A DNA stretch of 64,000 nucleotides from contig NZ_CP090003.1 of assembly GCF_021390195.1 (NCBI RefSeq), positions 1,848,001 to 1,912,000 on the forward strand, read 5' to 3'. Made by a program: the position numbers and the translations under genes. This document shows, one piece after another, positions 16,905-26,584 of this stretch (position 1 is the first letter of the stretch; every line of letters starts with the position of its first letter). The notes under the pieces were generated by a model. It saw only the letters and a program-made list of their open reading frames with translations, had not been told where the DNA came from and did not search any database. The stretch comes from Flagellimonas sp. CMM7 (GTDB lineage: Bacteria > Bacteroidota > Bacteroidia > Flavobacteriales > Flavobacteriaceae).

Positions 16905-18084
16905 TTAAATAAGCAAAAGCTACAATAATATAAATTGGATTAACACTAGACGTAAAAAAGTGTCCAGCAAAAAAAGCAAGTAATATGAAAACCCCAACAC
17001 AAAAAAGATAAAAGGTGTTTTTTACTTTGCTGACTATCTGGGTTTTATATAGTAGTAAAAATAAAACTCCGTTGATTACTCCGAAAAAGAGGAACAAATC
17101 AATGATATCCATCTCTGTCAATGATAAAAAATCTTCAATATTAGAAATGTTTTGCCCCCCTATTAGATAATTAATTATATCCCAATTTTCTAAAAATGGT
17201 AGTACTCTCGAGTCAATCAATGTATTTCTACCTCCTGTAAACATGAATACAAAACCTTTTTCTTTCAGAAAATAAAAATAATAGCCAAACAAGTCTCGAA
17301 TCTTTGGAGCATATAAAAACAAAGTTAAAAACATAGCTGACATTAGTGAAAATATCCCAATCAGTTTTTTAATGCTTATTGTTGTAAAAAGATGATAGAA
17401 AAAAAGTAGTGCCATTCCAAGTAAAACGGCCTTCATCCCTGTTAAAAAACAAAATACAATAGCCAATAAAAAAAAATTAAACCCTCTCTTCTTAAATCGC
17501 CAATCTTTATAAATTACAAAAAGACCTAACAAATAAAAAATAGACGCTTCATTACCAGATATAATCAATCCATCATATCCGAATCTAGACGCTGAGGGGC
17601 CTTCCGGAACAATGAAAAAAGCTTTAATGCTTAAAAGCGCGCCGACAAGGGCTAAAAAACCATTAAAAAGAAAAACCTTCTTAAAAACCTCTATGAATTT
17701 CTCTAAATAACTACTTTCGGCCAGTACCTTATAGGTGGCAAAAAAAAGAAAGAAAATAAAAAAATACTTATTAAAATAAATAAACTGTTCAATCAAATAG
17801 ACATCTATTCCTACAATATATTTTAGATAAAGGTTGCTAATAAAAAAACATGCCAAAAAGAAAAGAAAACTGAGAAGCCATGATACTCTTTTTTTGTTTA
17901 CAAAAAGTACTATAATAACTATACACAAAATTTGCAATAACGCTCTGTATATTATAGCACTTCTAGACAATATGGGCAAATAAATACTACAGACCTTATT
18001 CACACCATCAACAATATAGTTCAACACAAGACCTGTCGTTAAAATAAATACTGCAAGCTGTTTTTCTTCTATTTTAACCTTCAT
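16870..18084 (-). CDS. Multi-pass polysaccharide polymerase-like protein (Wzy candidate)
   Basis: This 404-residue protein has about ten to eleven hydrophobic helices and Arg/Lys residues in loops, but weak similarity to any fixed motif. FTGGRNTLIDSRVLPFLEN in the second half resembles the periplasmic loop of O-antigen polymerases. It lies between a propeller-bearing enzyme and the ligase-like gene. Together with Wzx and Wzz it would complete a Wzx/Wzy assembly path. The family call rests on topology and context. Confidence 0.65.
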   Translation of the reverse strand: MKVKIEEKQLAVFILTTGLVLNYIVDGVNKVCSIYLPILSRSAIIYRALLQILCIVIIVLFVNKKRVSWLLSFLFFLACFFISNLYLKYIVGIDVYLIEQFIYFNKYFFIFFLFFATYKVLAESSYLEKFIEVFKKVFLFNGFLALVGALLSIKAFFIVPEGPSASRFGYDGLIISGNEASIFYLLGLFVIYKDWRFKKRGFNFFLLAIVFCFLTGMKAVLLGMALLFFYHLFTTISIKKLIGIFSLMSAMFLTLFLYAPKIRDLFGYYFYFLKEKGFVFMFTGGRNTLIDSRVLPFLENWDIINYLIGGQNISNIEDFLSLTEMDIIDLFLFFGVINGVLFLLLYKTQIVSKVKNTFYLFCVGVFILLAFFAGHFFTSSVNPIYIIVAFAYLNENTDGIIRKT

Positions 18085-18096
18085 TGCTGTATTACA

Positions 18097-19551
18097 TTAA
18101 AACTTTCTTGTTTTTATCAAAACGTCAAAAACCGCAAACCCGTTATTTAACTTGTTGTAAGTATGTATTCCCCTTATCTTTCCCAAATCACTTGCGGTAT
18201 AGGTGTATACTTTTTCTTCTTCAAAGATATTCTCTGTAAGTATTTCAACTTTGTTTAGATTAAATCCATAACCGTATCTTTTTGAACAATTTTGTGAAAC
18301 TCTATATAATTGACCATTCTCTTTTATAAAACCTCCTCCTTGTCTAGAATTTGAAATTCCTTGTTTTATTGGGTTTATTTTATGTTCAACCCAATCTCCA
18401 TTTAAAAAGTCATTGCAGTAATAAACTGCCAAATTATTGTCGTAAGTGCCATAATCGTAATGTTTTATCGAAGTAAAAAGCCACCATTTATTGTTATATG
18501 CTAACAAAGTAGTGTCAGAAGCTTTTACATTATCAATCAATACTTTTTTAAACTCCCATTCATAAGGAAAATTGACGGCCTCATAAAGTTGAATATCATT
18601 GTTAGCTGAAGTTTCGGGAATCATATAATACTTGCCTTGAAAGTCAAAAATAAAAGGGTATGACAAATGGTATGGTTTTTCTAGAATCTTTATCGGATTA
18701 CTGTATGTGCCGTCCGAGTTCAATTGAATAACGGAAAGATGAGCCTTTTTATTCTTATAAACTAGCTCTTCAACAAATAGGAAATATTTTTTATTTTTAT
18801 AAACAACAAATGGATCTGCCCAAAACCTATCTTTTGGAGGAATTAGCTTTTTAAAATTATTCTCATTTATCCTTTCGTTGTTGTAAGAATGTTCATTATA
18901 TCCAATTATCCATTGTTCATTGAACAGCATTTTTTCGAAAGTTTTTGCGATAACTCTTTTTGCATATTTTGTATACTCCAAAAAAGTGGGTGCTTTCTTT
19001 GTTTGATTGTTGTCCTCATTTTTAATGAAGTGACTTTTCTTTTTATTTGATATAAACAACAGTGACAAGAAAGCGCCAAGAATCAAATCCGTGTTCAGAG
19101 AAAGTGAGAAAGAATGTGGTCTTAAGGATGTCTGGAAAATCATCCGTCGGTTATCAATTGATAATGTTATATTTTCATGAGTATCAACTGTGCAATAGGT
19201 TATAGCATCCCTGATATTGGTAATCCCAGACACTTTAAATTGATAGATATTTTTGAATTGGTCATTTTTTAGTATTAGAGAGGTCGTATTATAAATAGTA
19301 TCGTAACCTTCCAGTAAATCATCTGCACAGTCCCATTTGATGAAAATACAATTACAATCAATAGGTTGCTTTGTTAATGATTTGGGCTTTCCAAAAAACT
19401 TTTCATCAATTTTTAAAGCTAACTTTTTAACTAAACTCTTTTTGGGGGAATCAATAATTATTATTTCTATCTCTTGATTTTCAAAAACGGTATTCAGATG
19501 ATTTAACCACGAGCCTAGGTAATCATCACTAATCAAAACTGCTGCCTTCAT
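18097..19551 (-). CDS. Two-part sugar-modifying protein with GINT1-like beta-propeller domain
   Basis: This 484-residue protein has an N-terminal half (MKAAVLISDDYLGSWLNHL...) that resembles formyltransferase-type or nucleotide-sugar folds without their catalytic residues. The C-terminal half, from about residue 205, has repeated motifs RFWADPFVVYKNKKYFLFVE, YHLSYPFIFDFQGKYYMIPE and NKWWLFTSI, which form the blades of a five-bladed propeller as in GH43-like and glucosamine-inositolphosphorylceramide-transferase N-terminal domains. No signal peptide is present. It may bind or modify a sugar in the cytoplasm. The family name is moderately sure; the reaction is not known. Confidence 0.55.
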   Translation of the reverse strand: MKAAVLISDDYLGSWLNHLNTVFENQEIEIIIIDSPKKSLVKKLALKIDEKFFGKPKSLTKQPIDCNCIFIKWDCADDLLEGYDTIYNTTSLILKNDQFKNIYQFKVSGITNIRDAITYCTVDTHENITLSIDNRRMIFQTSLRPHSFSLSLNTDLILGAFLSLLFISNKKKSHFIKNEDNNQTKKAPTFLEYTKYAKRVIAKTFEKMLFNEQWIIGYNEHSYNNERINENNFKKLIPPKDRFWADPFVVYKNKKYFLFVEELVYKNKKAHLSVIQLNSDGTYSNPIKILEKPYHLSYPFIFDFQGKYYMIPETSANNDIQLYEAVNFPYEWEFKKVLIDNVKASDTTLLAYNNKWWLFTSIKHYDYGTYDNNLAVYYCNDFLNGDWVEHKINPIKQGISNSRQGGGFIKENGQLYRVSQNCSKRYGYGFNLNKVEILTENIFEEEKVYTYTASDLGKIRGIHTYNKLNNGFAVFDVLIKTRKF

Positions 19552-19608
19552 GAATAGTTGTTTTCGTTCTAAACGATAGAATTTTACATCAATAGTTAAT
19601 TAACATTT

Positions 19609-20688
19609 TTACTTTTTATTCAATACTATCTTGCCCATTTTAAAGACCTTATCATATATTTCCAAAAAATGGTGCTTTTTGAAATTCTTATTGTTAAGAT
19701 TTAGTTTGTATGTGGTCTCAAAAGTGTTGGTCATTCTAAACTTCCATGGATATCCTCCAGCTCCAAAATCAAGTTTCTTAATTTCACTTTCCTTTTCAAA
19801 AAAGAAATTTATCATTTCATAATAAATCAAGTCGCCAGCACTATATTTTTGAAATTTTGGATTGAAAGCTGTGTTCCAATTATATATCGTATCATAATAT
19901 GAATAGCAGGTTGCATATGAAACAATTGTACCGTCATCTGTTTTTATTAAAAAAGTCATTGCCCTATTACATTCCTTATAAAATTCCTTAACAAAATTAT
20001 ATCTACATGTATCCTCAAATAGGCTTTTTCGTTTATTACCATCTTGATTCCTTTCGATATGAACTTTCGAAATCTTACTTAAAATGTCTTTTTCATCCCC
20101 TTTTATAACCTCAAATACTACGTTAAAATCCTTTTTAAGCCTATTTCTATAATTATTGATTTTCTTCTTAAAAAAAAGTTGTTTATAAATAAGAAAAGAG
20201 TCATAATTTTTCAAAAACAAAATTGGGTTTTCTCCTAAAAATTCAACTTTTTTATTGTATTGTTCAGATTTAAGCAGGAAATGGGTTAAACTAGTTTTAT
20301 TGGAGATATGACTCAATTCCAATTTATCCCATTCAATTGAATAAATTGCATCAAAGACTCTCCTAATGATTCTTTGTTCTCCTAGCTCCTTGTTCAAAAG
20401 GAAATTATGGAAATCGGCATTTGCCAAAAATTTCAATATTTTTAAACGAATGCCAAATATCCTCTTAGTTTCGATCATAAGAGGAGCAATACCAATAATC
20501 TTACTATTTTCATAGATACAAATTATACAAAGTCGAATCCCTTTGTTAATCCCTATTTCTTTCCACCAAGTATATAAATAATCGAAAGTGCAATACACTG
20601 TCATTTCACTTGAGGTCTTTTCCAATGAATGCCATTCTTCCTTCAATTTCGAAAAGGTCTCTGTTTTACTAATTATCCTTATTTCCAC
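19609..20688 (-). CDS. CelD/BcsL-like GNAT-fold acyltransferase
   Basis: This 359-residue protein has the pattern of FemAB/CelD acyltransferases: an N-terminal half with CTFDYLYTWWKEIG and IGIAPLMIETKRIFG, and a C-terminal GNAT half with DGTIVSYATCYSYYDTIYNWNTAFNP, and KLDFGAGGYPWKFRM. Such enzymes add acyl or amino-acid groups to sugars or peptidoglycan. GTG is the start codon at 20688. It overlaps the acyltransferase-3 gene by 20 bases. The acyl donor and acceptor are unknown, though a sugar is likely given its neighbours. Confidence 0.75.
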   Translation of the reverse strand: MEIRIISKTETFSKLKEEWHSLEKTSSEMTVYCTFDYLYTWWKEIGINKGIRLCIICIYENSKIIGIAPLMIETKRIFGIRLKILKFLANADFHNFLLNKELGEQRIIRRVFDAIYSIEWDKLELSHISNKTSLTHFLLKSEQYNKKVEFLGENPILFLKNYDSFLIYKQLFFKKKINNYRNRLKKDFNVVFEVIKGDEKDILSKISKVHIERNQDGNKRKSLFEDTCRYNFVKEFYKECNRAMTFLIKTDDGTIVSYATCYSYYDTIYNWNTAFNPKFQKYSAGDLIYYEMINFFFEKESEIKKLDFGAGGYPWKFRMTNTFETTYKLNLNNKNFKKHHFLEIYDKVFKMGKIVLNKK

Positions 20689-21730
20689 TATACCTGAATT
20701 TTTTCGACCATATTACACTTGGTTCCTCAATTAACTTATAGAATCCGTATGAAATAGCAATTATTGGTAAAATACTAAGAAATGTAAACAAAGTTCTTAC
20801 AAAATCACTTTCAAAATGTTCTCGAATGAAAAGCTTCATAATGCCACCTAGTGGCACATGAATCAAATAAAGAGAAAATGATATTTTTCCAAAAAAAAGG
20901 AAAAGTTTGGGAGGGTTTCTTACCAAAAAGATACTAATTACAGCAAAAAACACTCCGGCAATATCGCCCCATTTATAATCTGTAGTGCAGATATAAAATA
21001 GTACTACTAGAAGAATGGCAAAACTATATTTGTCAATAAGCTTTTCTTTAAATTGAAAAATGGCAATCCCTATAAAAAAAATTGGCATTACTCTTAAAGC
21101 TGTCCCGCCATAATGCAAATAGGTTCCTTTGATAAAATAAACAAATAGCAGCCAGGAAAGCAATATAAATATCGACATCCAAAGAAAATTTATCAATTTC
21201 CTTTTATAAACCAGTAGAGGAAAAATCAAACCTATAATCAAATAAAATTGAAACTCCACTCCAAGAGACCAAAATACTGGGTTTATCCATTCCTGGTTTT
21301 TGAAAAAGCTAACGAGATATCCGAAATGAAGCAAAAAATTTGTAAAGTCTACTCTGTAGTCCCCAAACTTCCAGTATTCGCTGGGCAACTCGCTGGCAGT
21401 ATAAAACACATATATTGTTAAAAAAATAGAGGCAACATATACCGGTTCTATTCTTATAATTCTTTTTATAAAAAAGGATTTAAAATTTTTAATGGAGTAT
21501 CCACCCCTCAACATCGAATAGGGCAAAATAAAGCCAGAAATAACAAAAAAAACACATACTCCAAACCCGCCGCCATACTTAAATAAATTGTAAACAAGTC
21601 CATTAGTATCCAACAAGTTACTTGTGTGCGTTAGATGATATAAAACTACCGACATAGCTGCAATTCCTCTAAGAAAATCTATTGACTCTAACCTTGAAGA
21701 AGAATTTTTATAATTGGCCTCCCTATTCAT
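20669..21730 (-). CDS. Acyltransferase-3 family membrane O-acyltransferase
   Basis: This 353-residue protein has ten membrane helices and the family N-terminal motif ESIDFLRGIAAMSVVLYHLTH, where the His is catalytic. Such OafA-like enzymes O-acetylate or O-acylate surface sugars. The ATG overlaps the previous stop as ATGA, which indicates translational coupling. It probably decorates the repeat made by this locus. Confidence 0.9.
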   Translation of the reverse strand: MNREANYKNSSSRLESIDFLRGIAAMSVVLYHLTHTSNLLDTNGLVYNLFKYGGGFGVCVFFVISGFILPYSMLRGGYSIKNFKSFFIKRIIRIEPVYVASIFLTIYVFYTASELPSEYWKFGDYRVDFTNFLLHFGYLVSFFKNQEWINPVFWSLGVEFQFYLIIGLIFPLLVYKRKLINFLWMSIFILLSWLLFVYFIKGTYLHYGGTALRVMPIFFIGIAIFQFKEKLIDKYSFAILLVVLFYICTTDYKWGDIAGVFFAVISIFLVRNPPKLFLFFGKISFSLYLIHVPLGGIMKLFIREHFESDFVRTLFTFLSILPIIAISYGFYKLIEEPSVIWSKKFRYSGNKDN

Positions 21731-22752
21731 ACAATTAAATCATTTTTAGCCTTTTCGTAATGTTTATGCATTTTACCTTTATATATATATTCAGTTACTA
21801 GATACAATTTTCCATTGTGCTTTAAAAAAAGTATGTTCTTTTTTCTAAAAAACTTATATCCTGTAGATTCATTATTATCAGAAAATAGCTGGATATTAAG
21901 AATTGAAACCAAAAACCCTCGGTAAAATCCATATGTAAATGGATATAATGACCTGCTATGATTTGCTCTTACATACCCCTCAAGATTTTGATCTATATCT
22001 CCTAAAAAAGATTTATATCTAACAATTTTATGGCAATAGGAGGCCTTTGATTTGTCTTGTTTGATTGTTGTGAGTTGAAAGCCATTTTTATGTAGATCAT
22101 TTAACATTTTAGAAGCTGTAGAAGCACTTAAATGCATTCTTTTCTGATTTGTTGGGGTATTCTGCACTTTGTACCTTTCTTGCAAAACAATATCTCCATT
22201 GTCCCATCCGCTTTCCATATAATGGATAGTAGTTCCAGAAAAGATTTCATTTTTAAAAGCCTCAACATAGGTAGGGTATCCACCCCGTAAACCAGGCAAA
22301 TAAGATGGGTGAATGTTCAAAGTTCTCCCTTTAGGTTTGTTAAATATATCCTTGGGAATTTTAATTCCAAACGATGCTACAATTAAGAAATCATATTCTT
22401 CAAGATTATCTAAATTCTCTAATCCCCGAAACGGAAAAATGGAAATATTGATTTTTTTGTTAAGAAAACTCAAATCTTTTTCTGGGAATATGGTTTTCAG
22501 AATTTCTTTCTTTTGATTTGCATAGATTAAATTGTCTGTTTTTATCATAAATTCCCTTAAAGCCCTCATAAATTTTCTACCACTAATTATTTTCTTAAAG
22601 GATTGGAAAAGAGATTTTGAAGATGGCGTTGCAAAAATAATGTCAATGGAGTTTTCCCTCAAAAAAGGAGTTCCATTTAGTTGATATAAAATAGAACTCA
22701 AGTAAGGGCGATATCCTAAAAACAATATCTTCTTATTAATTGGCTCTTTCAT
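21727..22752 (-). CDS. Formyltransferase-fold protein, sugar N-formylation candidate
   Basis: This 341-residue protein carries the formyltransferase signature NIHPSYLPGLRGGYP and HYMESGWDNGDIV, giving the Asn-His-Asp triad of N10-formyl-tetrahydrofolate enzymes. Methionyl-tRNA formyltransferase has a different setting, and a locus full of sugar genes points to N-formylation of an amino sugar as in dTDP-Qui4NFo enzymes. The C-terminal third (SFLGDIDQNLEGYVRA...) is not conserved with Fmt. It overlaps the GT4 gene by 17 bases. Confidence 0.75.
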   Translation of the reverse strand: MKEPINKKILFLGYRPYLSSILYQLNGTPFLRENSIDIIFATPSSKSLFQSFKKIISGRKFMRALREFMIKTDNLIYANQKKEILKTIFPEKDLSFLNKKINISIFPFRGLENLDNLEEYDFLIVASFGIKIPKDIFNKPKGRTLNIHPSYLPGLRGGYPTYVEAFKNEIFSGTTIHYMESGWDNGDIVLQERYKVQNTPTNQKRMHLSASTASKMLNDLHKNGFQLTTIKQDKSKASYCHKIVRYKSFLGDIDQNLEGYVRANHSRSLYPFTYGFYRGFLVSILNIQLFSDNNESTGYKFFRKKNILFLKHNGKLYLVTEYIYKGKMHKHYEKAKNDLIV

Positions 22753-23908
22753 AAGTAGCTATGAACTTTTGTATATTATTGTTCCATCCATATTTCTTCT
22801 CTAATAAATCTAAAATTTTTTGAGGGTCAAATTCAGAATCAAAGACTTTAAGGATTTTTTCAGCTAAATCCGTTTCTGTTTCATGGTTGGAATCAATTCC
22901 TTCACCAATATATGTCCCAAAGTCATTTTGAAATTCGTTTATTAGCGTGCTTAATCCTATAATTGGAATTCCAAACATTAGGGCTTCTAAATAAACTAAC
23001 CCAAAACTATCACTTTTACTGGGCACCACCAGAATGTCGCTACTTGCATAAAAATTGGCTATTTGAGGCCATGTGGATTTTCCATAGGCTCTAATTTCAA
23101 AATTCCAAGAACGTTCTTTTATATAATCTAAACCCGCTTTATTTGCCACAACAAGCAGTTCAATACTATTGTATAACATTGGCGAGATTTCAATTGCATT
23201 CAATAAAATTGGGAGGTTTTTTATCTCAATAGATTTGGTCAATCCATTAAAAAAAACAACTTTTTTTTTATTAGTTTTCCTAATGGGTATTTTCCGAACA
23301 ATCTGCAACGGGTTTTTAATTTTTACTAGCTTTCCATTCTGATCTAAGTCGATTTCTTCATGCTTTTGTTCAGCCAGGTCTGAAATATAGATTATTTTTG
23401 AAGCTCCTCTTATTGCATTTTTTAGTTTAATTTTTCCTTTTTCATTATTCAATATGATATCATTATGGTTCCAAAAGCCATGGTCCGTTATCACGTAAGA
23501 AGTTGAAACATTATCAATTTCTTGTAAGGCTATTGAACTAGTATTATGAAGTGAGTGTATATGTATCACATCGAAGTCGGTTTTTGACAGAATCCTTTTT
23601 AATCTGTTATATTGAAAAGACAAAATCCATTTTTGCTTAAAAGAAAGGTAATTGAATTTACCTTTTGAAAAAAACTTAAATCTGGGTAAAAATTGGCCTA
23701 GCTTCCATAAAGAATTTCCTTCAATAATCACATTGCCAGATTTACTTGACTTTAAGGGTTTATGATACCAAAGAAATACTTCATGGTCCAAATCTGAGAG
23801 TTCCTTTGATAACCCTTCTATGTGTGTTGCAATCCCACCAAATGAGCTACCACCATATTTTTTGGGAACTGGGCCGATTATTAAGATTCTCATCATAGAA
23901 ATAGTCAT
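22736..23908 (-). CDS. Glycosyltransferase family 4
   Basis: This is a GT-B enzyme of about 390 residues. The N-terminal signature ILIIGPVPKKYGGSSFGGIATHI and the C-terminal donor-binding region SDILVVPSKSDSFGLVYLEALMFGIPII (with the conserved Glu) are clear. The frame is open to 24022, but that would overlap the flippase by 115 bases; ATG at 23908 forms a TAATG overlap with the flippase stop, and 23893 is also possible. It adds a sugar to the lipid-linked repeat at the cytoplasmic face. Donor and acceptor are unknown. Confidence 0.85.
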   Translation of the reverse strand: MTISMMRILIIGPVPKKYGGSSFGGIATHIEGLSKELSDLDHEVFLWYHKPLKSSKSGNVIIEGNSLWKLGQFLPRFKFFSKGKFNYLSFKQKWILSFQYNRLKRILSKTDFDVIHIHSLHNTSSIALQEIDNVSTSYVITDHGFWNHNDIILNNEKGKIKLKNAIRGASKIIYISDLAEQKHEEIDLDQNGKLVKIKNPLQIVRKIPIRKTNKKKVVFFNGLTKSIEIKNLPILLNAIEISPMLYNSIELLVVANKAGLDYIKERSWNFEIRAYGKSTWPQIANFYASSDILVVPSKSDSFGLVYLEALMFGIPIIGLSTLINEFQNDFGTYIGEGIDSNHETETDLAEKILKVFDSEFDPQKILDLLEKKYGWNNNIQKFIATYERAN

Positions 23909-25206
23909 TAAGAAAGTGAAGTCTTTTTTAATAGATTCATAAAATAATTCGATAACAGACAGCTCACTGCCGTTTGCGCAACATAACTTATAACTATTCC
24001 CCAAATCCCCCAGTGGTAACACAAAAGTATGGAAAGCGGAATCGCTATTACCAATGCGATAGAAGAAACTTTAAATGATACATCCAATCTTCCTAAGCCT
24101 ATAAATGCTGGACCTTTTAAGGTAAATGCACTATACACTAACCACCCTATCAACATTACACGCAAAAGAGGTATTGACGAATCATATTTTCCATCAAAAA
24201 AATAACTGATTAAATACGGTGCTATTAATTGAAAACACAAGAAGATAAATAATCCTGCTATAAAATACTGCTTCTCATAATATCTTAGTTGTGAAAAAAA
24301 TAATTTACCATTATTAGACTCTTTAGAAAATTTTGGAATTACAAACTGTTGCGCACTACTTGATAAAACCCCTAAAGCCTGTACCAAAATCAAGGCAAAA
24401 CTATATTGTCCAAAAATTTCTCTATCTGTAATGAGGTAGTTGGCCACAAAAAAAGTTACATATATTCTAAATTGATCTGAAACTTGGGCAAAAAAGTTAA
24501 ATTTTGAAAGGTTTTTAATTTCTGATTTAAGTTTATTCGCGTATTCAATAATGTTGTTTTTGGAAAAAATATGATCTCGTAAGTCAAATAAGAGAAACAG
24601 GGCGGTAACCAAAAACCCAATAATGACAGCAACGACGTATCCTCTAATGGCAAAATAGTATGTCAATAAAATTATCACGGTGACAGAAAACATCTTTGTT
24701 ATCACCTGTATTATACTAGCCTTTTTAAAAAGTTCAAGTGCTTGATAATATCTAATCATTAGGAGAGAAATGGGACTGATTAATATTACAATCGAAAATA
24801 AATGAAACAATTGGTTGATTTGATTATCCGATGACAACAATCCAAAAAAGGCAAGAGTATTTAGTACAAAAAAGACAATAAAAGAAAACAAAAACGCATT
24901 CTTCAATACGTACTGGAGCACAAAATATTGTTTTGCTTTTTTTGTGCTTTGAGGTACAATCTTTAGTATTGCAACAATTAGGCCTCCACCTCCAATTATT
25001 GAGGCAACATCTACAAAAGTCTGAAGCACTTTGATTTTTCCCAATTCCTCTGGTAAAAGTAAGCTTGCAACCAACATATGAGAACCAAAAACCATAAATT
25101 GCGCCAAAAAATTGGAAAAAAAAAGATGAAAAAACCCTTTACGAAGTATGGATTTTAATTTTCTTAGAGTTTCTGCAAACATAAATCCAATGTTTTTGTG
25201 TGTCAA
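23908..25206 (-). CDS. Wzx-type oligosaccharide flippase
   Basis: This 432-residue protein has about twelve membrane helices, a positively charged N terminus (RKLKSILRKG) and the pattern of polysaccharide-biosynthesis flippases, with LFFSNFLAQFMVFGSHMLVASLLLPEELGKIKVLQT near its start. It would move the undecaprenyl-linked repeat across the inner membrane. Its ATG overlaps the capK stop as ATGA. The Wzz and ligase-like genes in the same run support a Wzx/Wzy path. Confidence 0.85.
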   Translation of the reverse strand: MTHKNIGFMFAETLRKLKSILRKGFFHLFFSNFLAQFMVFGSHMLVASLLLPEELGKIKVLQTFVDVASIIGGGGLIVAILKIVPQSTKKAKQYFVLQYVLKNAFLFSFIVFFVLNTLAFFGLLSSDNQINQLFHLFSIVILISPISLLMIRYYQALELFKKASIIQVITKMFSVTVIILLTYYFAIRGYVVAVIIGFLVTALFLLFDLRDHIFSKNNIIEYANKLKSEIKNLSKFNFFAQVSDQFRIYVTFFVANYLITDREIFGQYSFALILVQALGVLSSSAQQFVIPKFSKESNNGKLFFSQLRYYEKQYFIAGLFIFLCFQLIAPYLISYFFDGKYDSSIPLLRVMLIGWLVYSAFTLKGPAFIGLGRLDVSFKVSSIALVIAIPLSILLCYHWGIWGIVISYVAQTAVSCLLSNYFMNLLKKTSLS

Positions 25207-26561
25207 TGGATTTTGGATATCAAAAGAAGAAATTTGCCATTGCTCTTTTTTTCTAAAGCTCCGACATATTTTATATCCAATTCAAAATCCAAATTAAATT
25301 TTGACAATATCTCATCTCTAAGTTCTAATTCTGTAGTTTTTGAAAAAGCCTCTCCTTTAATTATCCTGACCTGTAATTTACCTTTTTGATGTTGGAAATA
25401 CTGAATCCCCTCTATTTTGGCATACAATTCAGAATGTAGGTTTAGAGCTGTTGTTGTAACGGATGAGCCATCTTTATTGTAGATTTTGCTTCCATCCCAC
25501 CTACCATATATTTCCTTAAAGATTAACCCCTTAAAATCACAATTTTCACATCCACATTCTGCAACTTGAGTATAGTCTCCCGTTTTATACCTTAAGAGTG
25601 GCATGCCATAATTATTAATTGTAGTTCCTGTGATTTCGCCAAATTTTGATCTTTTGTTTGAACTATTAAGAATTTCAGTATACCCATAAAACGAATCAAC
25701 ATGGTAAAAGTCTGTGTTTTCGCAATATGAGGCAAACACAAGTTTTTCTGTATGTCCATAAAAGTTCATATGAGGAATTTTCAGTTCTTGATTGAAAAAA
25801 GAATTCATTAGTTGTGATGTATTCTCAGAAGTTGTAAAAAGTCCTTTAATAAATGAAAAGTCCTTATTATTAGCAATTAAAAACTTGCCAAAAAGAAACA
25901 GATTACTCGTATATCCGTGTAGAAAATTTATGTTATTCCTTTTTAAAGTATCAAAAATTGTTTCAAAATAATCATTGTTTAAGCGAAAACCATCAAAAAT
26001 AAACTCCTTGGAGATTGGGTTTATTATGTAATCTTTATTTTTTTTTAGTTTAGTATTTCGTATAACTCCTCGCTTTGAAAAATTATATCCCAATTTGCCC
26101 CATACATAATGAAGAGTGGCCAGTTCAACCGCGTATCGTTTCTTTGGAAGGTATAAATTTAGGGGCTTTCCAGAGGTTCCTCCAGTTGTTACAAAGTCAT
26201 AATCAGACATTTTTATTCCGTCCGCTATAAAGTCTTCAAAATTATCTAAAACCTCTTGCTTGTCGATTGGCTTTATAATCTTATAAAAATCAGCAATAGA
26301 TTTGATAGAGTATCTGCTATATCTTTTCCTATAATAAGGGACATTTTTTAAGCAAAAATTTGTGATGTTCAGCACTTGTTGCTCTAAATTGGGGTTTATC
26401 TGGTTGTTTTTTAAATTGGAAAAGTGTTCTTTATATTCTCTTCCAAAAACCAGTGTAGGCCAGCAATTTAATTCAATCAATACTTTGTTAACTTCAACGG
26501 GTATTCTGTCCTTGATGTTTTCAAAAAGATGCCTTTTAATTCGTACAAAAAATGAGCTCAT
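25203..26561 (-). CDS. CapK-like adenylate-forming protein (phenylacetate-CoA-ligase-like)
   Basis: This 452-residue protein has the adenylation motif VTTGGTSGKPLNLY near residue 125, HMNFYGHTEKLVF and GMPLLRYKTGDYTQV, the pattern of CapK/PaaK-like enzymes found in capsule loci. A small Cys cluster (CGCENC) follows. CapK homologues are believed to activate a carboxylic acid for sugar decoration, possibly feeding one of the acyltransferases nearby, but substrate is unproven. It lies between wecC and wzx. Confidence 0.85.
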   Translation of the reverse strand: MSSFFVRIKRHLFENIKDRIPVEVNKVLIELNCWPTLVFGREYKEHFSNLKNNQINPNLEQQVLNITNFCLKNVPYYRKRYSRYSIKSIADFYKIIKPIDKQEVLDNFEDFIADGIKMSDYDFVTTGGTSGKPLNLYLPKKRYAVELATLHYVWGKLGYNFSKRGVIRNTKLKKNKDYIINPISKEFIFDGFRLNNDYFETIFDTLKRNNINFLHGYTSNLFLFGKFLIANNKDFSFIKGLFTTSENTSQLMNSFFNQELKIPHMNFYGHTEKLVFASYCENTDFYHVDSFYGYTEILNSSNKRSKFGEITGTTINNYGMPLLRYKTGDYTQVAECGCENCDFKGLIFKEIYGRWDGSKIYNKDGSSVTTTALNLHSELYAKIEGIQYFQHQKGKLQVRIIKGEAFSKTTELELRDEILSKFNLDFELDIKYVGALEKKSNGKFLLLISKIH

Positions 26562-26584
26562 TTTAGTTTACTTAGAACAGGGGT

